A stretch of DNA of 16,047 nucleotides from Methanoregula sp. UBA247 (lineage in GTDB: Archaea; Halobacteriota; Methanomicrobia; Methanomicrobiales; Methanospirillaceae), in assembly GCA_002495055.1 (NCBI GenBank), contig DADR01000020.1:76459-92505 (forward strand). Direction: 5' to 3'. The notes below the pieces were generated by a model. The model did not search any database and was not told where the DNA came from. It saw nothing but the letters and a program-made list of their open reading frames with translations. The position numbers and the translations under genes were made by a program. The first letter of the stretch is position 1. Each line of letters starts with the position of its first letter. Below, in pieces: positions 1-5,480 of this stretch.

Positions 1-41
1 TACCCTACTACCCCGTGCCATCATACCTGTGTCGGGAACAT

Positions 42-78
42 AAAAATACGTAGTGGTTCCCGGTGCATCAAAACCACT
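42..78 (-). terminator. Probable terminator of pyrH
   Basis: A 7-bp inverted repeat, AGTGGTT at 52-58 and AACCACT at 72-78, lies just beyond the pyrH stop. Read on the minus strand the hairpin is followed within a few bases by a run of five T (plus-strand A run at 42-46). The geometry fits a hairpin plus U-tract terminator. Archaeal termination mainly needs the U-tract, so the hairpin's role is inferred. Confidence 0.45.
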
Positions 79-79
79 C

Positions 80-784
80 TTACAGGGGAAGGATTTTTTT
101 CTTCTTCTCGCTTACCACCGTGCCGGAGTATTCTCCCGTGAGGATCGCGCGGGAAAGGTTTTCGGGATTACGCCCGTCAAGCACGACAAGCGGAATATGG
201 CTGCGTTCGACAACACGGGCGGCCACGATATCGAGTACCGTGTTAGAACCCGCGGTAAGAGCCGTCCCCCCAACAATCGTCAGCAGTTGTTGTGGCGTAA
301 GGGTCTTGAAGCGCCGGGCTTTTTTATCCTTGTTCGGATCAGAGGAGTATATCCCGTCTACGGAAGTCACGTTGATAAACACCGATGCACCCACGCGTTC
401 CGCGAGCACTGCCGCAACCGCATCGGTGGTCTGGCCGGGAGTAATTCCCCCCATAACAACGATCTTTTTGGATTCGGCAAACTTTTTAGCCTCTGCATGA
501 CTCTCTGCCACTTTCGGGTATGCCTGATCACCCAGTGCTGCGATGAGCAGGTTTGCATTCAGCCGGGTGATCAGGATACCGATCTCATCGGATGTTCCCT
601 CATCGATACCGAGATTTCTGGCAACCGTTATGTAGCGGCGGGCTTCACCGCCTCCGCCAACGACAACAAACAGCCGGTGGTGTGCAGCAATCCCGTTGAG
701 CACAGGGATATATTCTTTGATTTTGTTCTTCTCGAGCGCGGGGATCAGGATCGAGCCGCCCAGAGAGATGACAACCGTCTTCAT
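80..784 (-). CDS. pyrH: UMP kinase, archaeal type
   Basis: Phosphorylates UMP to UDP with ATP in cytosolic pyrimidine nucleotide synthesis. The 234-residue product belongs to the amino-acid kinase fold. Visible are the N-terminal SLGGSI glycine loop (residues 7-12), VVGGGGEARRYI (about 41-52), the GGITPGQTTDAVAA segment (about 112-125) and the NVTSVDGIYSSDP nucleotide-binding stretch (about 138-150). The GGGGEARRYI and TPGQTTDA forms are typical of the archaeal UMP kinase branch rather than the bacterial hexameric one, and the length fits. The ATG at 784 gives an N-terminus that starts directly with the first beta strand. A TATA-like CTATATGA lies about 32 bp upstream on the minus strand, so the leader is very short or absent. 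It is divergent, with a 43-bp gap, from the zinc-ribbon gene. Confidence 0.95.
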   Translation of the reverse strand: MKTVVISLGGSILIPALEKNKIKEYIPVLNGIAAHHRLFVVVGGGGEARRYITVARNLGIDEGTSDEIGILITRLNANLLIAALGDQAYPKVAESHAEAKKFAESKKIVVMGGITPGQTTDAVAAVLAERVGASVFINVTSVDGIYSSDPNKDKKARRFKTLTPQQLLTIVGGTALTAGSNTVLDIVAARVVERSHIPLVVLDGRNPENLSRAILTGEYSGTVVSEKKKKILPL

Positions 785-827
785 TGCACTAGTTTTTGTG
801 CCGGATGCTCATATAGAGTTGTTGAAT

Positions 828-986
828 ATGCTGTACTGTCCTGTCTGTAAAAGCCACGATATTTTTCCGGTGGCCGGAGGGTATATCGGCCAGGTGTATC
901 TGTGCAAGAACTGTAATTACCGGGGGTCATTTGTTCTTGAAACCGACGAGTTGGATCCAGCGCCGTCCGGAGAGAAAAAACAATAA
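828..986 (+). CDS. Small zinc-ribbon protein
   Basis: A 52-residue protein beginning MLYCPVCK with a second Cys pair in YLCKNCNYRG, so it can form one four-Cys zinc ribbon. The C-terminal tail is short and acidic/polar. The reading frame stays open upstream through pyrH on the other strand, but the zinc ribbon starts right after the ATG at 828, so that start is preferred. GTG at 798 would add ten residues without recognisable homology. No Shine-Dalgarno is visible. Its stop is 33 bp before the amrS ATG, so the two genes are probably co-transcribed. The zinc ribbon is seen directly; a nucleic-acid or protein-binding role is only a family-level guess. Confidence 0.72.
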   Translation: MLYCPVCKSHDIFPVAGGYIGQVYLCKNCNYRGSFVLETDELDPAPSGEKKQ

Positions 987-1019
987 CCATGACCGGCAAT
1001 ACTTCGTTTGAAAACACGT

Positions 1020-2033
1020 ATGCACGAAGCCCGACGGTACGAAAAAACGGAAAATAACGCGGTGAAATGCTCGCTCTGCAATCATCGTTGCGCTATTTTA
1101 GAAGGCAGGAGCGGGATCTGCGGGATACGACACAACGAAAACGGCACCCTGTATGCATTGACATACGGGAAGATCAGTGCTGAAGCAGTGGACCCCATCG
1201 AGAAAAAACCTCTTTTCCACTACCTTCCGGGCACGCTCTCGTACTCTCTGGGCAGCATCGGCTGCAATTTCCATTGCCAGCACTGCCAGAACTGGCATAT
1301 CTCCCGAACTCCGCTGGAGGAAGCACGGTTGCAGACACTCATGCCGGAAACAGGCATTGAACGGGCGGTCTCCCGCAGGTGTGCAAGTATCTCGTGGACC
1401 TATAATGAACCGACCATCTGGCACGAGTATGCTCTTGATATGGGAACAATAGCCCGTAACAAAGGACTCGGTACTATCTACGTCACGAACGGTTATATCA
1501 CCGAGGAGGGGCTCCGTGAACTCGCCCCCATGCTCGGCGCATTCAGGGTGGACATCAAGGCATTTACGGATGATTTTTACAAAAAAGTATGCGGGGCACG
1601 CCTCCAGCCGGTCCTTGATTCCGCGGTCCTTGCACGGGAACTCGGCATGCACGTGGAGACAGTAACCCTTGTCATCCCCGGGCTCAATGACAGCAAAGAA
1701 GAGATGGAGTCCCTGATCCGCTGGGTGATTGACCATCTCGGCCCGGCAACCCCCATGCACTTCTCTGCGTTCCATCCTGATTACAAGATGACTGACCGTG
1801 GATCAACACCGCTTGCAACACTCGAAAAGATCTATACCCTGGCAAAAGAGCTCGGGCTCCGTTTCCCGTATCTGGGCAACGTGTATAACCACCCGTACGA
1901 GAACACGTTCTGCCCGGCATGCGGTACAACGCTGATTGAACGCCAGGGTTTCTCCAGCACGTTCCCGGCACTTGACGGGCAGCAGTGCGGGAACTGCGGT
2001 GAGAGGATAGAGATCGTGCGTCATGTCACCTGA
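1020..2033 (+). CDS. amrS: AmmeMemoRadiSam system radical SAM enzyme
   Basis: Radical SAM protein of the AmrS family, which co-occurs with AMMECR1 and MEMO1 homologues; the reaction is not established. From ATG 1020 the product has 337 residues. An N-terminal cysteine cluster (CSLCNHRC at 17-24, then GICG) resembles a zinc site. The iron-sulfur motif is GCNFHCQHCQNW, giving CX3CX2C at Cys82, Cys86 and Cys89. A C-terminal knuckle has CPACG and CGNCG. The frame extends upstream to TTG 1008, but MHEARRYEK at 1020 is the usual family N-terminus. It follows the zinc-ribbon gene and its 3' end overlaps the Mut7-C gene by 11 nt, suggesting translational coupling. No AMMECR1 or MEMO1 gene is in the window, so partners would lie elsewhere. 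Old annotations as pyruvate formate-lyase activase are a family-level confusion. Confidence 0.9.
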   Translation: MHEARRYEKTENNAVKCSLCNHRCAILEGRSGICGIRHNENGTLYALTYGKISAEAVDPIEKKPLFHYLPGTLSYSLGSIGCNFHCQHCQNWHISRTPLEEARLQTLMPETGIERAVSRRCASISWTYNEPTIWHEYALDMGTIARNKGLGTIYVTNGYITEEGLRELAPMLGAFRVDIKAFTDDFYKKVCGARLQPVLDSAVLARELGMHVETVTLVIPGLNDSKEEMESLIRWVIDHLGPATPMHFSAFHPDYKMTDRGSTPLATLEKIYTLAKELGLRFPYLGNVYNHPYENTFCPACGTTLIERQGFSSTFPALDGQQCGNCGERIEIVRHVT

Positions 2034-2508
2034 ATCCGGAGAGGAAACACGGTTCATTACGGATCGTATGCTGGGGACACTCAGCCGGTACCTCAGGTTT
2101 ATGGGATACAATACGCTCAGTGCCACCGGGTTTGCCGAAGGGAATGCCAAAGAGGATACCCTGCTTCTCAACCTTGCCCTGCAGGAAAACCGCGTCCTGC
2201 TCACCCGGGATGCTGAGCTTGCACAGCGCGGACAGGAGCGGGCGTTCCTGGTGAAATCCGATGAGGTATTGGAACAGATCCGGCAGCTTATCGAACACGG
2301 ATTGATTGTCCGCAGGTTGCTGATGAGCCGCTGCTCACTGTGCAACACAGTGCTGAGGGAAGCAACGGTCACGGAGATAAACACCGCGGATTATGCCCCC
2401 CGGGACAAGACGGGATTTATCTTTTTCTGGTGTGAACACTGTGGCAAACTCTACTGGAATGGTTCTCACCAAAAAAGCATTTCAGAAAGGATAGGGCATT
2501 TTACCTGA
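2023..2508 (+). CDS. Mut7-C RNase domain protein (DUF82-like)
   Basis: A 161-residue protein whose N-terminal half looks like a PIN-like Mut7-C domain: FITDRMLGTLSRYLRFMGYNT at about 11-31, then LLTRDAELAQRG at about 59-70. The conserved acidic residues Asp14 and Asp63 are candidate metal ligands. The C-terminal half holds two Cys pairs, SRCSLCNTVL and WCEHCGKLYWNG, forming the zinc ribbon normal for this family. Family members are predicted RNases; the substrate is unknown. The ATG lies inside the last codons of amrS in another frame, so the pair is probably one operon. With the preceding two genes, three consecutive products carry cysteine-pair metal sites. Confidence 0.85.
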   Translation: MSPESGEETRFITDRMLGTLSRYLRFMGYNTLSATGFAEGNAKEDTLLLNLALQENRVLLTRDAELAQRGQERAFLVKSDEVLEQIRQLIEHGLIVRRLLMSRCSLCNTVLREATVTEINTADYAPRDKTGFIFFWCEHCGKLYWNGSHQKSISERIGHFT

Positions 2509-2747
2509 AGGGAAATTGAAGGGAGAGGGTTGTGACCTGTTTATTCTTTTCCACGTATCCCTTAACAGATAAAGAAGTGACGGCTCTTCTCTGATCTCCG
2601 TGCCCCGGGCGATTGGGGAGATTTGTCTGTCAGAAAATTTTTCAGGGTCAGGGGAACCGGAAAACCACCGGGGTAAAACCGCAGAGAGGGGTAATATTGA
2701 TCGGTAAAACATCGTTTTTTTAAGATGTTTTAAGGCAATATATGAAG
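2509..2747. other. Intergenic region with a 9-bp inverted repeat
   Basis: No ORF or RNA family recognised in 2509-2700. At 2705-2732 there is a perfect inverted repeat, TAAAACATC and GATGTTTTA, around a T-rich 10-nt loop. It could terminate transcription of the amrS/Mut7-C operon or act as an operator for the small transcript that begins just downstream. The sequence alone cannot separate these options. Confidence 0.4.
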
Positions 2748-2748
2748 T

Positions 2749-2756
2749 GGAGGTGA
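2749..2756 (+). promoter_or_regulatory. Near-perfect Shine-Dalgarno of the 35-codon ORF
   Basis: GGAGGTGA matches eight bases of the complement of the conserved archaeal 16S rRNA 3' end (TCACCTCC). The GGAGG core ends 6 nt before ATG 2760, an ideal spacing. It is the strongest ribosome-binding site I saw in the window. TGGAG at 2748-2752 can pair with CTCCA at 2766-2770, so the site and the start codon could be enclosed in a small hairpin. Confidence 0.6.
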
Positions 2757-2759
2757 CCA

Positions 2760-2867
2760 ATGCCTCTCCAACAACAGTCCCTGCGCTGTGCGATAGTGCC
2801 TTGGAACCGTCGGGGGATTATCATATTTTTGGTGGAGATACGGAGGCGGGGGGATACCCCCTGGTAA
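2760..2867 (+). CDS. Candidate 35-residue small protein
   Basis: A short ORF (MPLQQQSLRCAIVPW at the N-terminus, RRRGDTPW at the C-terminus) that I do not recognise. The middle is hydrophobic (GIIIFLVEI, about residues 19-27) and flanked by arginines, so it could lie on or partly in a membrane, though the hydrophobic stretch is too short for a clear transmembrane helix. There is one cysteine. Support comes from context: an ideal Shine-Dalgarno 6 nt upstream, AT-rich TATA-like sequence before it (TTTTAAGG and AATATATG at about 2728-2743), and a hairpin with a T run immediately after the stop. The alternative is a non-coding RNA of about 120 nt that happens to include an ATG. It faces the HprK-like gene convergently. 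Confidence 0.4.
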   Translation: MPLQQQSLRCAIVPWNRRGIIIFLVEIRRRGDTPW

Positions 2868-2884
2868 CCGTTCGCCTTTTTTTT
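2844..2884 (+). terminator. Strong hairpin plus T8 terminator
   Basis: AGGCG at 2844-2848 pairs with CGCCT at 2873-2877. Inside, GGGGG (2849-2853) pairs with CCCCC (2857-2861) around ATA, next to a small GGTAACC element. The outer stem runs directly into eight T at 2877-2884. This looks like the defined 3' end of the small transcript starting near 2745. It overlaps the last codons of the 35-codon ORF. Confidence 0.6.
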
Positions 2885-2914
2885 AGTTTTAACGAGCCTT
2901 AATTAAAAAATGTA

Positions 2915-3868
2915 CTAGATCTCCTGTTTGATCCCGGCCAGGGAACGTATCAGTTTCTGGGTTTCTTTGGGGGTCCCGGTTGTATTTACACAATAACACT
3001 GCGTCCCGCCCAGGAGATCTCCGATATACCTGTTTCTCATATGCGTTTTAAAGGGGGATTGGACAAGAAGATGTGGATTGAAATAGTTATTTTCGCAAAA
3101 CAGTTGCATTGCGGTTTTTGGATCGAGTGACTGCGCCACGTTTTGATCTGCCGGATCCCGTTTGAGGACTATAAGGGTTTTTAGTGTTGTCAGGGGAAGG
3201 ATCCTCCCTTTTCCAATGACCCACCGCACATCAGCAACCGCCCTTCCGTCTGGATCATACGTGTGATCAGGGACAAGCTCACCGAACTCTTTCCATAGGG
3301 TTGCAAGATTTTCCTGAATGTAAAAATTCTTCTCAGAGCCATACGCGAGGATATCCTCACCGTACACCCGGAAGAAGAACCAGTCATCCGAAATAACACG
3401 CGTATGCGGACTGGTCAGCAGCCCATAGGTCTGGGTTGTTTTCCCGGATCCGGGTGCACCGACCATGCAGAGCCCTTTTCCCTCAAAATCCAGGCATGCT
3501 CCGTGTACTGGCCAGATACCATGTTCATCTTCAAGGATATCCCCGGCAAGACTGAGGGCAATGGATTTTATCCACCCATAATACTGTACATTGATCAGAA
3601 ACGCGGTTTTTGCATGAGGGTCAAACAGAACGGTATCGGGCGGGTACAACGGATCTTTATATACAAAAAGCCTGCCATGCGAACGGACGTTTTGTGACAT
3701 CGAGTAAAAGCTGTCCTCCCAGGTATCCCGGAGGGTATGGTCACCGCAGAGGAGTTTTATACAGCAGCCATAGATCTCGGATTTGATCTCATAGCGGACT
3801 TTTGGAAGATACCGCCGGGACAGGGTCTCGGTTTCTTCCGTTGAGATGAGGGAAACGGTGTAGGTCAT
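2915..3868 (-). CDS. HprK-like P-loop kinase domain protein
   Basis: A 317-residue protein with a C-terminal HPr kinase/PEP carboxykinase-like domain. The Walker A loop is GAPGSGKTT at residues 137-145, preceded by HGACL (His122) and followed by RVISDDWFFF with the paired Asp161-Asp162 that matches the DD motif after the P-loop in HprK relatives. The N-terminal 110 residues are not recognised. Real HPr kinases act in the bacterial PTS, which methanogens generally lack, so the substrate is probably not HPr. HprK-like domains also occur as peptide or small-molecule kinases in biosynthetic clusters, but none is visible here. A TATA-like element (TATAAAG, minus strand, near 3903-3908) implies a short leader. 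The gene stands alone, divergent from purB and convergent with the small orphan transcript. Confidence 0.65.
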   Translation of the reverse strand: MTYTVSLISTEETETLSRRYLPKVRYEIKSEIYGCCIKLLCGDHTLRDTWEDSFYSMSQNVRSHGRLFVYKDPLYPPDTVLFDPHAKTAFLINVQYYGWIKSIALSLAGDILEDEHGIWPVHGACLDFEGKGLCMVGAPGSGKTTQTYGLLTSPHTRVISDDWFFFRVYGEDILAYGSEKNFYIQENLATLWKEFGELVPDHTYDPDGRAVADVRWVIGKGRILPLTTLKTLIVLKRDPADQNVAQSLDPKTAMQLFCENNYFNPHLLVQSPFKTHMRNRYIGDLLGGTQCYCVNTTGTPKETQKLIRSLAGIKQEI

Positions 3869-3979
3869 AGGGATCGCAGGGTTTTTAAAAGAGATTTTGT
3901 CTTTATATTATCTCATGGTATCGGCAGGATGAAGATTCTCTTTTGGCGAGAAGACTTAAATGACGTATTCCCCCCAAAC

Positions 3980-4001
3980 GACAATATCAAATGATATTGT
4001 C
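3980..4001. promoter_or_regulatory. 22-bp perfect palindrome upstream of purB
   Basis: Arms GACAATATCA and TGATATTGTC are separated by AA, a perfect 10-bp dyad. It lies between the HprK-like and purB genes, about 30 bp upstream of the inferred purB TATA box and about 25 bp downstream of another TATA-like stretch (CTTAAATG near 3954). This is the form of a dimeric transcription factor site. I do not recognise the factor. Confidence 0.6.
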
Positions 4002-4026
4002 AGGTTTGCCGCTGTTGATCATGAAA

Positions 4027-4034
4027 TACTATAT
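4027..4034 (+). promoter_or_regulatory. TATA box of purB (leaderless fit)
   Basis: TACTATAT is centred about 27 bp before the purB ATG at 4058, the spacing expected if transcription begins at the start codon. No Shine-Dalgarno precedes that ATG, which agrees with leaderless initiation. Confidence 0.5.
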
Positions 4035-4042
4035 CCATAAAC

Positions 4043-4054
4043 AACAGATCTGTT
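4043..4054. promoter_or_regulatory. 12-bp perfect palindrome at the purB start
   Basis: AACAGATCTGTT sits between the inferred TATA box and the purB ATG, 3 nt before it. A protein bound here would block RNA polymerase recruitment, so it is a candidate repressor operator. A 12-bp palindrome could also arise by chance. Confidence 0.35.
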
Positions 4055-4057
4055 CTC

Positions 4058-5398
4058 ATGGCTGTCCACCCCATCGAGGAGCGATATGGTACGCCGGCAA
4101 TGCGTGCTGTATGGAGCGAGAAGACCCGGTTTGCCTGCGTTGTTGCCGTCGAAGTGGCGCTTGCAAAGGCTGAAGCCGCTCAGGGTATAATCCCTGCAGC
4201 AGCAGCAACTGAAATCAGCCAGCATGCACAGGAGGCCTCGCTGGAGCGGGCAAAGACTATCGAAGGCGAGATCAGTCACGATATGATGGCAATGGTGAAA
4301 GCGATAGCCGAAGTGTGCGGGGAATCCGGGCGGTGGGTGCATTACGGTGCGACGAGCAACGATATCCTCGATACTGCCACCGGCCTGCAGCTCTCCCAGG
4401 CACTCGATCTGATTGATGAGAAACTGCGTCTCCTGCTGGGGGTTCTCCTGAGACGATCCGATGAAACAAAATCCCTTGTCTGCATCGGGCGGACCCATGG
4501 GCAGCAGGGGGTGCCAACCACGTATGGACTGCGGTTTGCCATCTGGGCCAGCGAGGTCGGGCGGCACATCGAACGCCTCGGGCAGCTCCGTCCACGGGTT
4601 GTTGTCGGGCAGATGACCGGTGCGGTGGGAACGCAGGCTGCACTCGGGCCAAAAGCAATGGAGGTGCAGGCCACGATGATGGAGATGCTGGGCATTGGTT
4701 CGGTGGACGTTTCCAACCAGGTAATCTCCCGGGACCGGTATGCGGAATATTTTATGTTCTGTGCAAATGTGGCCACTACGCTTGACAAGATCGGGATTGA
4801 GATCCGCTCACTGCAACGGACCGAGATCGGCGAAGTGGAAGAGGCATTCGGTTCACGGCAGGTGGGTTCCTCCACCATGCCGCATAAACGCAACCCGATT
4901 AAGTCCGAGCAGGTCTGCGGGCTTGCCCGTATTATACGGTCAGCGGTCGAACCGGCACTCCAGAATAACACCCTCTGGGACGAACGGGACTTAACAAACT
5001 CATCCTGCGAACGCGTGTTATTCCCCGAGTCATCAATCCTTACGGATCACTGCATCCGGCTTATGACCACTGTGCTCGAAGGACTTGTGATCAACCGGGA
5101 TGCGATCCGCCGGAACCTTGCTTTCCTCCACGGGATCAATATGGCCGAGTCCGTTATGATCGAACTCACCCGGCGGGGTATGAACCGCCAGGACGCTCAC
5201 GAGCGGATCCGGACAGCCAGTATGCAGGCACTGGCTGAACGGCGGTCACTTGCAGATGTTCTGGGAACGGATACCGAAGTGCTGCGCTATTGTTCAAAAA
5301 CCGATATTGCAGCACTCCTCAACCCGGATTCCTATACGGGTACAGCAGTTCGCCAGGTTGACCGGGTCATTGAAAAGCTCTCGCCGCTGTCTGCCTGA
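4058..5398 (+). CDS. purB: Adenylosuccinate lyase
   Basis: Cleaves SAICAR to AICAR plus fumarate and adenylosuccinate to AMP plus fumarate in purine synthesis; cytosolic homotetramer in the fumarase/aspartase superfamily. The 446-residue length is normal. Family signatures are visible: WVHYGATSNDILD (His95) near the first conserved region, GRTHGQQGVPTTYG with catalytic His147, and the flexible-loop signature GSSTMPHKRNP at 270-280, where a conserved serine acts in catalysis. The start MAVHPIEERYGTPAMR is the standard N-terminus. There is no Shine-Dalgarno, but a TATA box sits at leaderless distance and two palindromes lie upstream, pointing to regulated transcription. It is monocistronic as far as the window shows, with the histidine kinase 82 bp downstream under its own promoter. 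Confidence 0.96.
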   Translation: MAVHPIEERYGTPAMRAVWSEKTRFACVVAVEVALAKAEAAQGIIPAAAATEISQHAQEASLERAKTIEGEISHDMMAMVKAIAEVCGESGRWVHYGATSNDILDTATGLQLSQALDLIDEKLRLLLGVLLRRSDETKSLVCIGRTHGQQGVPTTYGLRFAIWASEVGRHIERLGQLRPRVVVGQMTGAVGTQAALGPKAMEVQATMMEMLGIGSVDVSNQVISRDRYAEYFMFCANVATTLDKIGIEIRSLQRTEIGEVEEAFGSRQVGSSTMPHKRNPIKSEQVCGLARIIRSAVEPALQNNTLWDERDLTNSSCERVLFPESSILTDHCIRLMTTVLEGLVINRDAIRRNLAFLHGINMAESVMIELTRRGMNRQDAHERIRTASMQALAERRSLADVLGTDTEVLRYCSKTDIAALLNPDSYTGTAVRQVDRVIEKLSPLSA

Positions 5399-5438
5399 TC
5401 ATATATTTCCTTTTCCTCTCGTGATTCCAGCAAGATAG

Positions 5439-5450
5439 TATATTTATAAA
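5439..5450 (+). promoter_or_regulatory. TATA box of the kinase-regulator operon
   Basis: TATATTTATAAA places the transcription start near 5472, giving a leader of roughly 10 nt before ATG 5481. A small inverted repeat, CTCTG at 5451-5455 and CAGAG at 5466-5470, lies between the TATA box and the inferred start and could be an operator. Confidence 0.5.
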
Positions 5451-5480
5451 CTCTGAAAATGAACACAGAGAGTAGGTATT

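Noticed and set aside
53..850. 265-codon plus-strand ORF
   Set aside because: Antisense to pyrH; the translation is rich in Cys, His and Arg with no domain pattern, and the minus strand encodes a complete UMP kinase.
1098..2384. Long minus-strand frames opposite amrS and the Mut7-C gene
   Set aside because: Shadows of well-supported plus-strand genes; no motifs.
3991..4173. 60-codon frame overlapping the purB start
   Set aside because: Out-of-frame overlap with purB, begins inside the palindrome and shows no recognisable sequence; an upstream ORF role cannot be supported.
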